A stretch of 64,000 nt of DNA from Chloroflexota bacterium (GTDB lineage: Bacteria > Chloroflexota > UBA11872), in the NCBI GenBank assembly GCA_022826485.1, contig JAJDUU010000047.1, forward strand, positions 1-64,000, read 5' to 3'. Positions 16,927-24,906 of this stretch are shown piece after piece. Within the stretch, counting starts at the first letter, position 1. Each line of letters starts with the position of its first letter. Under the pieces are notes generated by a model. The model searched no databases. It saw only the letters and a list, made by a program, of their open reading frames with translations, and was not told the DNA's origin. The translations under genes were made by a program, and so were the position numbers.

Positions 16927-17706
16927 GTGACTAGCCGTCTGGAAATCGACCACCGTTTTCGAGCGGCCTTTCAGGACCGTCTCATTCGCTGGTACCGCGC
17001 GCATCGACGCGACCTGCCCTGGCGTCACACCGGCGATCCCTATCACGTGGCCGTGTCGGAGCTGCTGCTCCAGCAAACGCAGGCTTCGCGGGTGGCGCCG
17101 GTGTACGTCGAATTCGTGCGGCGCTATCCGACGATCGAGGACCTCCACCGGGCGCCCGCCGCAGAGGTCAGCGCGCTGACCGATCCGCTCGGCTATCACA
17201 TTCGGGGCAAATGGCTGAAGGCCATGGCGGCGGCAGTCGTCGCCGACCACGGATCCCGCATGCCCGAATCACTGGATGGCCTCAGGCGTCTACCCGGTCT
17301 GGGTCCCTACGCCGCGGCCGCCGTGCACACCTTCGGCAACGGCCAGCGCGCGCCGCTGGTGGATACCAACATCGCCAGGGTCTACACGCGGGCCGTCGGC
17401 CTTCCGGCCGAGGGATCGACCTACCGTGACACGCGCCGACTGGCGGAGCTGGCCGAAGCGCTGACCCCGGCCCGACGCTTCTACGACTATGGACAGGGCC
17501 TCATGGACCTTGGCGCCACCGTCTGCACCGCGCGGGCGCCGAACTGCCCCGAGTGCCCACTGCGCCGGCTCTGCCGCGACCTGAACGGCGGACCGGCCGT
17601 GGCCGTCTGGCACGTGGACGGCGTGGCCATGGCCGCCGAGCGCACGGCGGGCTATCGCGTGGGGTCGCGGGCCACGCCGCGACACGAGACTACGCCGGAC
17701 GCGTGA
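16927..17706 (+). CDS. mutY: A/G-specific adenine glycosylase, short form
   Basis: MutY removes adenine mispaired with 8-oxoguanine. The 259-residue product has the catalytic-domain signature VAVSELLLQQTQ (Glu45 in the position of the catalytic glutamate), a helix-hairpin-helix LPGLGPYAAAAV, and the catalytic aspartate in LVDTNIARV (about residue 146). The four iron-sulfur cysteines are at about residues 200, 207, 210 and 216 (C-x6-C-x2-C-x5-C). The C-terminal Nudix-like domain that reads 8-oxoG in E. coli MutY (350 residues) is absent; the last ~40 residues are unrelated. The GTG start agrees with the domain start. Close relatives could be other HhH-GPD glycosylases, so MutY is a likely but not certain identity. 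Confidence 0.8.
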   Translation: MTSRLEIDHRFRAAFQDRLIRWYRAHRRDLPWRHTGDPYHVAVSELLLQQTQASRVAPVYVEFVRRYPTIEDLHRAPAAEVSALTDPLGYHIRGKWLKAMAAAVVADHGSRMPESLDGLRRLPGLGPYAAAAVHTFGNGQRAPLVDTNIARVYTRAVGLPAEGSTYRDTRRLAELAEALTPARRFYDYGQGLMDLGATVCTARAPNCPECPLRRLCRDLNGGPAVAVWHVDGVAMAAERTAGYRVGSRATPRHETTPDA

Positions 17707-17710
17707 GGTC

Positions 17711-18865
17711 CTAGCCGGCTGTGCTCGCTCGCGGCGCCTGCAGGGCGTCGAGGGCCGCTTGCTCGACCTCCGCGATCTCGGGGCTATCCACCAGGCCGCT
17801 TGCCGGGCTGCCGCGATAGACCCAAACGGCATTCGGTGCGTAGGGGCCGTAGACCCACGGCTCCGTCGTGGTAAAGACCGTCACCGACGGCGTGCCCACG
17901 CAGGCGGCGAGCTGCGCCGCAGTCGAGTCGTTGCCGACGAAGAGGTCGCTGCGGGCGATGAGCGCCGCGAGCTGCCCGAAACCGGTCTGGCCGCTCAGAT
18001 CGATGGCCGACCGGTGCATCGCGGACCGCACGGCGGCGTTCGAGCCTGCGTCCGACGGCAAACCGACGAGCACCACGGTCGCGCCCCGGCGCTCGATCAT
18101 CGTGTCGGCAACGTGGGCATAGCCCGCGGCGGACCATCGCTTCGAGACGTCCACCGCGCCCGGATTCAACCCGCCGCCTGGCGCCATGATCACCAGCGGG
18201 CGTCCGGGCGTGACGCCAAACTCCTGGTGCAATCGGTCGGCGGCCGCCACGTCGCTGGGCGACGGGCGGAAGTGGCAACGAGCGCCGCTGACATCGATCC
18301 CCATGGCCCTGGCGACTTTCAAATAGGCCTCGACTTCGTGCTCGTCGTCGGCGATCGGCACCCGCGTCGTGTGCGCAAACCCCCGCCCTTTGTTGTGGAG
18401 GCCGATGCGATAGGGAATGCGCGCGACGTAGGGCAAGAGCGCCATGAGGGGCGAACGGTCCAGGACCACGGCCACGTCGAATCGGCCCTGCCGCAGACGT
18501 CGAGCGAAGCCCAGGTAGGCCTGCGCGTCGTACCGGCGCGGCGTGCCGAGCTGCTCCATGTCCAGCATGGCGTCGATGTGGGGATTGTTCGTGAGCGCCC
18601 GGCGGGCGTAGGCGCCGACGCCATAGGTGATCCGTGAATCGGGGTAGGCCCGGCGCATGGCGTCCAGAAACGGCGTCGTCCGCAGCACGTCGCCCAGGGC
18701 CAGGGGCTTGATGACGACCGCGGAGAACGGCGCGGGCGGCAGCGCGCGAACACCGGGCGGTGAGGGACGGATGCCGAGCCCGGCCGCGCGGCAGAGCGCG
18801 GTGACCGTGTGCGCGCGCAGACCATCGCGGCGACGCCAGTCTTTGCTGGGCTCCCAGCGCCTCAT
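17711..18865 (-). CDS. Glycosyltransferase family 9 (heptosyltransferase-like)
   Basis: Predicted GT-B enzyme of the ADP-heptose:LPS heptosyltransferase group, 384 residues. It has the family start AVVIKPLALGDVLRTTPFLDAM, a GLH(N)KGRGFAHT segment, MAPGGGLNPG in the donor domain, and LFVGNDSTAAQLAACVGTP near the C-terminus. The ~45 residues before the fold are unlike the family, and a later start is possible. It converges on mutY with a 4-bp gap. No ADP-heptose genes are in the window and the presumed host is not a classic LPS maker, so the sugar may be something else. Confidence 0.8.
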   Translation of the reverse strand: MRRWEPSKDWRRRDGLRAHTVTALCRAAGLGIRPSPPGVRALPPAPFSAVVIKPLALGDVLRTTPFLDAMRRAYPDSRITYGVGAYARRALTNNPHIDAMLDMEQLGTPRRYDAQAYLGFARRLRQGRFDVAVVLDRSPLMALLPYVARIPYRIGLHNKGRGFAHTTRVPIADDEHEVEAYLKVARAMGIDVSGARCHFRPSPSDVAAADRLHQEFGVTPGRPLVIMAPGGGLNPGAVDVSKRWSAAGYAHVADTMIERRGATVVLVGLPSDAGSNAAVRSAMHRSAIDLSGQTGFGQLAALIARSDLFVGNDSTAAQLAACVGTPSVTVFTTTEPWVYGPYAPNAVWVYRGSPASGLVDSPEIAEVEQAALDALQAPRASTAG

Positions 18866-19000
18866 GGCAGCACGCTCGAACGAGCTCGCGCGGTTTGATT
18901 ACAACAGTGAGCCTAGCACCGCGGAAGTCCGCCGTCGGGAGCGCGCCGTACACTTGCGGCATCCCTGCGTTGGCCGTTCCAGCGCGGCAAATCCTCTCCC

Positions 19001-19405
19001 GTGCCTGTCTTCGATTACCGCTGCCTCGACTGCCGGCGGCGCTCCACCAAGCTCTTCAAGACCTTTGCGGCGGTGCATGATCCGCCATGTCCTCACTGCG
19101 GCTCGGACCGTCTGGAGCGACTGCTATCGCGCGTCACCATCGTCCGCAGCGGCTCCGGCGGCGATGATCCAGGGGGCGACGATTTCGCGGGCATGGATGC
19201 CGCCATGGATGGCCTCGAATCCGGCGATCCGCGCAGTCTGGCTCGCATGACGCGCCAGATGAGCGAGGAGATGGGCGAGGACTTGCCCGACGAGTTCGAG
19301 CCCATGCTGCGCCGCATGGAGGCCGGAGAAATGCCCGACGACGCCGAGTTCGAGGGCGCGGGCGCCGACCTGGACGACGGCGGGGACGCGTTTGACGAGG
19401 ACTAA
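19001..19405 (+). CDS. FmdB-type zinc ribbon protein
   Basis: A small protein of 134 residues. The first ~36 residues form a FmdB/CxxC zinc ribbon (VFDYRCLDCRRR ... PPCPHCGSDRLERL), with cysteines at about 8, 11, 30 and 33. The rest is acidic and rich in Asp/Glu/Met, ending DDGGDAFDED. The FmdB family name comes from a proposed regulator of formamidase genes; a formamidase-like gene lies 7 kb downstream, but nothing here proves a link. The GTG start agrees with the zinc ribbon beginning at residue 1. It overlaps the HAD gene by 14 bp. Confidence 0.75.
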   Translation: MPVFDYRCLDCRRRSTKLFKTFAAVHDPPCPHCGSDRLERLLSRVTIVRSGSGGDDPGGDDFAGMDAAMDGLESGDPRSLARMTRQMSEEMGEDLPDEFEPMLRRMEAGEMPDDAEFEGAGADLDDGGDAFDED

Positions 19406-20234
19406 CGCGCAGCCGCGACTCCTCGCGCTCGACGTGGACGGCACGCTGACCTGGCCCGGCGTGGGCCCCGATTCGGATGTGATCCGGTCGCTGCACGGCC
19501 TCGCTGAGCTGGGCGTGACGGTCGTCGTGGCCACCGGCCGCGGAGGGTATGCCACCGCCGAGATCGCGCGCGAGTTGCCCGACTCCGCCTATGCCGTCCT
19601 CAACAACGGCGGCATCGTGCGGCGCGTCAGCGACGGGTACGTGCTGCGAGCCAGACACATGACCGGCGCCGCCGCGGTCGCGGTGCTCGGGGTCTATCGG
19701 GACTGCGGCATGGCCGGCATCTGGGTCGAGTCGCCATTCGCCGGCGGACGCTACCTGTGCGACGGCGCGTGGTGGACGCATGCTCCGACGCGGCTCTACC
19801 TGTCGACCAAGCTGCCGATCATTCGCCCCATGCCGAGCACAGCCATCGCCGCGCCGGCCGTTGAGGTCTTTGCCTTCGGTGACCGTGAGGCGGTGGCCGC
19901 CGCGGAGCGCCGCATCAATGATGAGCTGGGCGAGGCCGTCTCCACCGTGTCCTGGTGGAGCGAGCGTCTCGGAGCGGGTGGTCTGGAATCGCTGCCGGCC
20001 GGCGGGACGAAGGGCGAAGCCGTGGCCTGGCTGGCCGGCGAGCTCGGTATTGACCCTTCCGAGGCCGTGGCCGTAGGCGACGACCGCAACGACATCGAGA
20101 TGCTGCAATGGGCCGGACGCGGCGTCGCCATGTCGCACGCGCCGCCCGACGTTCAGGCGGCGGCTGACGAGGTGGCCACGATCGAGGGACCGCCGGCCAT
20201 CGGGCAGATCATGCGACAGATCTGGGGCGTTTGA
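19392..20234 (+). CDS. HAD-superfamily phosphatase (Cof-like)
   Basis: Predicted phosphatase, 280 residues. It has the HAD nucleophile motif LLALDVDGTLTW, a C2-type cap, VVVATGRGGYATAEI (motif II), and VAVGDDRNDIEMLQWAG (motif IV, metal-binding aspartates). The C2 cap and overall order fit the Cof/sucrose-phosphatase-like group, which acts on sugar phosphates and flavin or pyridoxal phosphates. The specific substrate cannot be read. The start is TTG at 19392 overlapping the previous gene; I saw no better ATG or GTG before the nucleophile motif. Confidence 0.78.
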   Translation: MTRTNAQPRLLALDVDGTLTWPGVGPDSDVIRSLHGLAELGVTVVVATGRGGYATAEIARELPDSAYAVLNNGGIVRRVSDGYVLRARHMTGAAAVAVLGVYRDCGMAGIWVESPFAGGRYLCDGAWWTHAPTRLYLSTKLPIIRPMPSTAIAAPAVEVFAFGDREAVAAAERRINDELGEAVSTVSWWSERLGAGGLESLPAGGTKGEAVAWLAGELGIDPSEAVAVGDDRNDIEMLQWAGRGVAMSHAPPDVQAAADEVATIEGPPAIGQIMRQIWGV

Positions 20235-20520
20235 CCGAGCCAGTCCATTCGGGTCGTAGGTCCTCCCGATCCGTCACCCCGGCGGAGGACGGGGTCCAGG
20301 TTCGATGCCCAGGCGCCAGGATCGACCGGACTGGATTCCGGGTCCCCGCCTGCGCGGGACCTTTGCATAAGTCTGTAGGGACGGGTCTGCGACCCGCCCG
20401 ACGCCAAGCATCCGGCGCGCTTCCAGGTTCGACCGGACTGGATTCCGGCCCCGTATCGAGTACGGGGCAGGCTCTTCGCCGGAATGACGGAGTTGGCGGC
20501 CGGAGTGTCGGTGCTAGGCT
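20235..20520. repeat. Dispersed repeat block before tRNA-Thr
   Basis: Non-coding repeats: a gaccggactggattccgg module in two copies (about 20324 and 20430), a hairpin module acgggtctgcgacccgc (about 20378-20394), and CCCCGTATCGAGTACGGGG at about 20449-20467. The same modules appear near 27.4 kb and 62.8-63.2 kb. No gene was recognised. Confidence 0.75.
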
Positions 20521-20531
20521 TTTCTCGGTCC

Positions 20532-20604
20532 GCCGATGTAGCTCAGTTGGCAGAGCGGGGCTTTCGTAAAGCTCAGGTCGTGGGTTCGAATCCCACCGTC
20601 GGCT
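20532..20604 (+). tRNA. tRNA-Thr (anticodon CGT)
   Basis: It folds into a full cloverleaf. The acceptor GCCGATG pairs with CGTCGGC, with one G-U. The D arm is GCTC/GAGC, the anticodon stem is GGGCT/AGCTC with loop TTCGTAA, and the T arm is GTGGG-TTCGAAT-CCCAC. The anticodon at positions 34-36 is CGT, reading the threonine codon ACG. The discriminator base is T and the 3' CCA is not fully encoded. A PIN/antitoxin pair begins 18 bp downstream on the other strand. Confidence 0.92.
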
Positions 20605-20622
20605 CCGGCGCTTCTCCAGCCG

Positions 20623-21015
20623 TTAGGCGCCGTCCCGCGCCGCCATCGTGCGGACGGCGTAGCGCGGAATGTTGGCATCCGCGGTCACCAGGGTGAGCCC
20701 CTCGACCTGCGCCTGCGCCACCAGCATGCGGTCGAATGGGTCGGTGTGATGTTTCGGCAGGCCGCCCGCCTGCTCGGCGTGCACGAAGGTGACCGGAAGC
20801 TCGTCAAAGCCCGCCGCCTCGACCGTCTCGGCCAAGTGGTCCGGGGCTCTCAGCTTCCCCAGCGCGCGCTTGATGGCAATCTCCCAGATGCAGACCGCGC
20901 TGACGTAGATCTCATTCGTTGGATCGGTAATGGCTTGGTGTGCGGCCCTCGTCAGCGTTGGATCATCCGTTCGCCACCACAGCAGCGCCTGCGTATCCAG
21001 CAGCAGGCGCCTCAC
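20623..21015 (-). CDS. PIN-domain ribonuclease toxin (VapC-like)
   Basis: Predicted toxin RNase of a type II toxin-antitoxin pair, 130 residues. The four PIN-domain acids are visible: Asp in LLLDTQALLWW, Glu in CIWEIAIKRALGK, Asp in DPFDRMLVAQA and Asp in TLVTADANI. The sequence belongs to the group with an HHTDPFDR segment, which pairs with Phd/YefM-like antitoxins. It overlaps the antitoxin by 4 bp (GTGA) and uses a GTG start, as expected for co-translation. RNA target unknown. Confidence 0.88.
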   Translation of the reverse strand: MRRLLLDTQALLWWRTDDPTLTRAAHQAITDPTNEIYVSAVCIWEIAIKRALGKLRAPDHLAETVEAAGFDELPVTFVHAEQAGGLPKHHTDPFDRMLVAQAQVEGLTLVTADANIPRYAVRTMAARDGA

Positions 21016-21245
21016 AGATCACCTTCAAATGCCCTGATCACTTCCTCGGGAGTCTCGTCGAAGTCCGGCGCGATCCAGATCTGTCCCTTCAGGTCGCCCG
21101 GTATGCGCGGCTTTTTCTTTGGCCGGTAGGGCACCAGCCGCAGATACGGCTTGCCGGCCTTGGCGATGATGACCTCTTCGCCCTCCCAGACCCGCTCCGC
21201 GAGTCGGGAAAGCTGTGTTTTCGCCTCGTGCATATTGACTTGCAT
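21012..21245 (-). CDS. Phd/YefM-family antitoxin
   Basis: The 77-residue antitoxin partner of the PIN toxin. It begins MQVNMHEAKTQLSRLAERV, typical of the Phd/YefM DNA-binding fold, followed by EEVIIAKAGKPYLRLVPY and a C-terminal tail that should bind the toxin. A strong ggaggg site lies 5 nt before the ATG. It lies first in the operon and is likely to repress its own promoter, for which an AT-rich palindromic site is present just upstream. Confidence 0.88.
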   Translation of the reverse strand: MQVNMHEAKTQLSRLAERVWEGEEVIIAKAGKPYLRLVPYRPKKKPRIPGDLKGQIWIAPDFDETPEEVIRAFEGDL

Positions 21246-21260
21246 CGCAGCCCTCCTGAT

Positions 21261-21307
21261 TTAGCTAAGCTAGACTAAGCCTATATTGGCGCGGCGTCTG
21301 ATTGCAA
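21261..21307 (-). promoter_or_regulatory. Probable promoter/operator of the toxin-antitoxin operon
   Basis: Reading leftwards: TTGCAA (21302-21307), a 16-bp spacer, TATAGG (21280-21285). An AT-rich imperfect palindrome follows (plus strand TTAGCTAAGCTAGACTAA, 21261-21278). Position directly upstream of the antitoxin start fits autorepression by the antitoxin. The hexamers are imperfect, so the boxes are proposals. Confidence 0.5.
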
Positions 21308-21337
21308 GTCCTGCGGAGTCGACCGTTGCGCTCGTTC

Positions 21338-22927
21338 CTACGCTGACCTCGCCGGCCCCAACTTGAACACCCTTCGCGCGTTGCCGTGCAGCACGGCGGC
21401 GTAGGCTGCGGGGTCGAGGCCGGCGCTGTCCACGAGGCCGACCATGAGTGACGGCGAGAGCAGGTCCATGTCCGTGCCGAACATGACGCGATTTGGACCG
21501 AGCCGCTCGACGGCCGCGCGCACGGGGTTGTCCTGCGGCCAGGAGCTGGCGTACTCGACATAAAGATTGGGCAGCGGCGCCGCGAGATCCAGCATCCGCT
21601 CCCAGTCCAGACCGCCGCCGTGGTAGGCCACGACGGTCAGCTCCGGATGCTTCGCCGCCAGGTCCACGATGCCGTCCACCTGCTGCGTTTCGGTCGGCGG
21701 GTCGAATCCGCCAAGCGCCATGACGTGATTCACCACCGGCCTGCCGCGGGCGGCGACCTCGCGAAACAGGGCGGCCATCCGCGGGTCGCCGATGGGAACG
21801 CGGGACAGCTGCGTGTGCAGCTTGGCGCCGACGACGTGGGGCTCGGGATACCACCGGTCCATCTCTGCGCACGATCCGGCGACGTCGTGCGGCGTGATCG
21901 TCACCAGCGGGCGGATGGTGCCCCTGCCGCGGCTGCCTTCCACGAGCTGCCGATTGCCCCGGCGGAAGTCGTTGGTGATGGCCAGCGCCGACGAGGCAAA
22001 GGTCTGCTCAACGTTGTATTTGATCATCAGCCGCTCCAGCGTGGCGATGCCGTGGTTCTCGCGGCTGGTGGCGTCGGCGTAGGGCCAGGCGCCGTTGTGC
22101 GCGTGAATGTCGATGATGGGCACGGTCTCGGGACCCCGCACGGGTGCGCCGAAGGGATCGGGCGTCAGATCGGGCGTCGCGCGGTCGGCCACCTCGCGGC
22201 CCTCGATCAACCGCAGGGCGTTGCCGGCCAGCATGAGACAGCGGTCCGGCTCGGGCAGGTTGGCGTGCAGCACCAGATCGAGCGCCGAAAGGGCATTGAA
22301 CGGCGGTCCCGACGTGCCGAACAGCACCCGGTCGGCGCCGACCTCGGACGCGATGAGCTCAAGCGTGTCGGGGCGGCAGAGCCGGTGGCTCTCCACGTGG
22401 ACACGGGGATCGCCGCGCATGACGGTGAGCGCCTCGCCCAGGGTGGCGTAGGACACGTTGGCGAAGACGATCGTCAGGTCCAGGTCGCCCAGGGCTTGCA
22501 TGTATTCCGTCAACTCGCCGATGGGGTTGCCCAGGTCGGCCATCAGCACCAGGCCGGCGTCGGCGATGCGGCGCGCGGCGGCCTGAAACGTGGCCTCTCG
22601 CGGCGGCCAGGCGCCCTGTGCGCCGCGGAACGCGCGAAACAGCCGCACACCGGCGTCGATCGACTCCTCGACCTGATCCAGCGCGCGGCTTCCCGACCGT
22701 GGATCGACCACGGCGGCGGCCGACAGCTCACCATGCCGCGACGCCGCGGCGAGCGCGTCGGCGTTGCCCAGGCCCGCCTCGTGAAAGACGCCGCTGAGCG
22801 CCGCGACGTAGGTGTGGGTGATTCCCGCGGCCGCCGCGCGGTCCACGACCTCGGCGGGCGTCCACGAGGCGCGCGCGAACGGCACGGCGCCAAAGTGGCC
22901 CGATACGTCGATGATCTGGTTGGTCAT
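21338..22927 (-). CDS. Tandem two-domain amidohydrolase (Amidohydro_2)
   Basis: A 529-residue protein with two amidohydrolase-2 domains in a row. The C-terminal one (from about residue 268) looks intact: PIIDIHAHNGAWPY (HxH metal site), GAKLHTQLS, VVNHVMALGG, VVAYHGGGLDWERM, VMFGTDMDLL. The N-terminal one (about 1-245) has the fold but lacks the metal HxH (VSGHFG instead), while keeping VLFGTSGPPF. It is probably a catalytically dead partner domain. Single-domain relatives are about 250-300 residues. Family members include decarboxylases and lactonases, so the substrate is open. It is followed by two cyclic-di-AMP receptor-like genes upstream on the same strand, 64 bp apart. Confidence 0.8.
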   Translation of the reverse strand: MTNQIIDVSGHFGAVPFARASWTPAEVVDRAAAAGITHTYVAALSGVFHEAGLGNADALAAASRHGELSAAAVVDPRSGSRALDQVEESIDAGVRLFRAFRGAQGAWPPREATFQAAARRIADAGLVLMADLGNPIGELTEYMQALGDLDLTIVFANVSYATLGEALTVMRGDPRVHVESHRLCRPDTLELIASEVGADRVLFGTSGPPFNALSALDLVLHANLPEPDRCLMLAGNALRLIEGREVADRATPDLTPDPFGAPVRGPETVPIIDIHAHNGAWPYADATSRENHGIATLERLMIKYNVEQTFASSALAITNDFRRGNRQLVEGSRGRGTIRPLVTITPHDVAGSCAEMDRWYPEPHVVGAKLHTQLSRVPIGDPRMAALFREVAARGRPVVNHVMALGGFDPPTETQQVDGIVDLAAKHPELTVVAYHGGGLDWERMLDLAAPLPNLYVEYASSWPQDNPVRAAVERLGPNRVMFGTDMDLLSPSLMVGLVDSAGLDPAAYAAVLHGNARRVFKLGPARSA

Positions 22928-22991
22928 CAGGAGATTGGAAGGCTGAAGGGCGGGCGCATTATGCGCGAAGCGCTATGCCCTGCCGCGCGGG

Positions 22992-23336
22992 TCAGAGGCG
23001 GACGAAGCGCTCGAGCTCCATGGTGAAGACCGTGGCGCCGCCGACCTCGACCTCAACCGGCTCGGCCAGCAGCATCGTGTCGCCCGCCAGCGAGACGATC
23101 TGCATCTCGCTGCGGGTCTGGCATTGGCCGGCGATCAGGTCCAGCAGGAACTCATGCCGGGTATGCGAATAGGCCACCATGATGGCCTCGCTGGCGCGCT
23201 GCAGGAATCCTCCGCGCGTCGGAATCCGGGTGTGGGCGAATCCGGCGTCGTTGAGCGCGTTGGACAGGCGCATCGCATCCGCGTCCTGCACCACGGCTAT
23301 GGCCAGCCGATCATTCTGGCCGGCGGTCATGGGCAT
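22992..23336 (-). CDS. PII-like cyclic-di-AMP receptor (DarA/CdaR, DUF970) 1
   Basis: The 114-residue product matches the DarA/DUF970 PII-like family: LAIAVVQDADAMRLSNAL, the T-loop segment TRGGFLQRAS (about 41-49), and the C-terminal VEVEVGGATVFTMELERF (about 94-111). In Firmicutes this trimer binds cyclic di-AMP. The canonical Gly-Asn after GGFLxx is replaced here (GGFLQRASEA), so ligand binding may differ. The next gene upstream on the same strand (1 bp away) is a second homologue. The output partner is unknown. Confidence 0.85.
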   Translation of the reverse strand: MPMTAGQNDRLAIAVVQDADAMRLSNALNDAGFAHTRIPTRGGFLQRASEAIMVAYSHTRHEFLLDLIAGQCQTRSEMQIVSLAGDTMLLAEPVEVEVGGATVFTMELERFVRL

Positions 23337-23337
23337 G

Positions 23338-23634
23338 TCAGAGCCTCGCGAACTGGCCGGCGCGCACCACGAACACGATGCCGTAGGCCGAGCCGCTGGC
23401 GTCGGCCCCGGCGGATTGGCGGGCGGTGCGCTTGAGCAGATCGATGACGGCGTCGACCGCCGATTGCGCCACGCCGATCACGAAGACCGCATTGCCACGT
23501 CGCAGGAATCCGCCCTGCGCCGTGATTCGCGTGACGCCGTAGCCCCCGTCGACCAGCGCCTGATTCACGCGGTTGGCGTCGTTGTCGTGAACTACCGCAC
23601 ATACCAGACGGTCGATCTCGTCAGTCATTGCCAC
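23338..23634 (-). CDS. PII-like cyclic-di-AMP receptor (DarA/CdaR, DUF970) 2
   Basis: A 98-residue homologue of the neighbouring gene. It starts VCAVVHDNDANRVNQALVD and carries the more canonical loop GGFLRRGNAVFVIGV (about 41-55). The central B-loop is shortened and the terminal EVEVGGATVF block is reduced to GIVFVVRAGQFARL. The two genes probably arose by duplication and are co-transcribed (1-bp gap); they could form mixed trimers. No cyclic-di-AMP synthase is in the window. Confidence 0.82.
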   Translation of the reverse strand: MAMTDEIDRLVCAVVHDNDANRVNQALVDGGYGVTRITAQGGFLRRGNAVFVIGVAQSAVDAVIDLLKRTARQSAGADASGSAYGIVFVVRAGQFARL

Positions 23635-23689
23635 ATCGTGTTGGCCAAGCGCGCCCTTTCACTTTCGCACATGGAGACCATGGCGTAAT

Positions 23690-23950
23690 CCTCCGTCATT
23701 CCGGCGGAGCCTGTCCCCGCGCAGGCAGGGAACCGGAGTCCAGTTCGGTCGATCCCGGCGCCGGGGTGGGACGCTGGACCCCGGCCTCCGCCGGGGTGAC
23801 GGGCGGGGCGGAGGCTGGACGCCGGGATGACGGGCAGGGGGTGGCGCTGGACCCCGGCCTCCGCCGGGGTGACGGGCGGGGCGGAGGCTGGACGCCGGGG
23901 TGACGGGTGGGATGTGGGTCTTGGACTCACGTCTCGGTCGGGGTGGCGAG
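23690..23950. repeat. Repeat block with a 62-bp tandem duplication
   Basis: Non-coding. Two direct copies of a ~62-bp unit (23773-23834 and 23846-23907), differing by one base, start gctggaccccggcctccgcc. Each contains a CCCCGGCCTCCGCCGGGG-type hairpin. A tccggcgga/gtccagttcgg-type module precedes them. This is the stretch between the cyclic-di-AMP receptor genes and the aldo/keto reductase; no gene was seen. Confidence 0.78.
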
Positions 23951-23955
23951 GGGCA

Positions 23956-24897
23956 TCACGGCAAGCGGGGAATCCTCAGGTGGCTGCCGAAGCCGTGCGC
24001 GTCCGCGTGATATGGCGAGTCGAAGTAGGTGGATGTCTTGAACCACTCGTGGCGGCCGTCCGTGGCCTGGCGCCGCACCCGATCGCGCAGCGCCTGCTGC
24101 TCGTCCTCCGGCATCGGCGTGAACGAACGGGCGATTTCGAGGTCCTGCAAGACGTCGGCGTGGGTGACCGCGCCGCAGGCCAGGGACGTGATGGGCTGCG
24201 AGAGGGCGTAGCGCCGCAACTCCTGCGCCGTCAGACCGCATTCGGTGATGAATTGCCCGTTGCCTCCAAGTGACTTCATCCCGATGCACGCGATGCCGCG
24301 CCGGTTCAGCTCGGGAAGAATCTCGGCAATGAAGCTGCGGTACTGGTGGTCGAAGACGCTCACCGGCATCTGGCAGGAGTCCCACTCGTAGTCGGCGGCC
24401 AGCATGCCCTCGAAGATGTGCGGGCTCTTGTGGCCGGTGAAGCCGACGTAGCGCACCTTGCCCTGCGCCTTGGCGATCTCGGCGGCCTCGACGGCGCCGC
24501 CGGGCTCGAAGATCCACTCCGGGTCGTTGTCGTAGTTGATCTCGTGGAACTGCCAGAGGTCCAGGTAGTCGGTGCGCAGGCGGCGCAGGCTCTCGTCGAG
24601 CTGCTCCAGGGCGCCGTCGCGCGTCCGGTCGCAGACCTTGGACATGAGGAAGATGTCGTCGCGATGGTCGGGAAGGACCCGGCCGTAGCGGCGCTCGCTG
24701 AGACCTTCGGCGTAGTCCCATGAGGTGTCGAAGAAGGTGACGCCGTTGTCCAGCGCCGTGCGGATGATGCGCTCGGCCTGCTGGTCCGTCACGCCGGGCC
24801 GCGAGATATGGCCGCCGCCGAGGGCGATGATCGACACGCGATCCGGGTGGCGGCCGAAGGGCCGTGTGGGCAGAGTGCCTGTCGCGGTCGGAGTCAT
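23956..24897 (-). CDS. Aldo/keto reductase
   Basis: NAD(P)H-dependent carbonyl reductase of the AKR superfamily, 313 residues. The catalytic tetrad is visible: Asp in FFDTSWDYAEG, Tyr in the same segment, Lys in IFLMSKVCDRT and His in LWQFHEINYD. The order TLDNGVTFFDTS...RYGRVL is typical of the Tas/YajO-like group. It ends near a uronate-dehydrogenase-like gene on the same strand (9-bp gap), so the two may share a sugar-derivative pathway. Substrate not determinable. Confidence 0.85.
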   Translation of the reverse strand: MTPTATGTLPTRPFGRHPDRVSIIALGGGHISRPGVTDQQAERIIRTALDNGVTFFDTSWDYAEGLSERRYGRVLPDHRDDIFLMSKVCDRTRDGALEQLDESLRRLRTDYLDLWQFHEINYDNDPEWIFEPGGAVEAAEIAKAQGKVRYVGFTGHKSPHIFEGMLAADYEWDSCQMPVSVFDHQYRSFIAEILPELNRRGIACIGMKSLGGNGQFITECGLTAQELRRYALSQPITSLACGAVTHADVLQDLEIARSFTPMPEDEQQALRDRVRRQATDGRHEWFKTSTYFDSPYHADAHGFGSHLRIPRLP

Positions 24898-24906
24898 CGG
24901 GGCCGT

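Noticed and set aside
20532..21307. Integrated genetic element at tRNA-Thr
   Set aside because: No integrase or second copy of the tRNA 3' end was seen in the window, so I list it only as a possibility in the findings.
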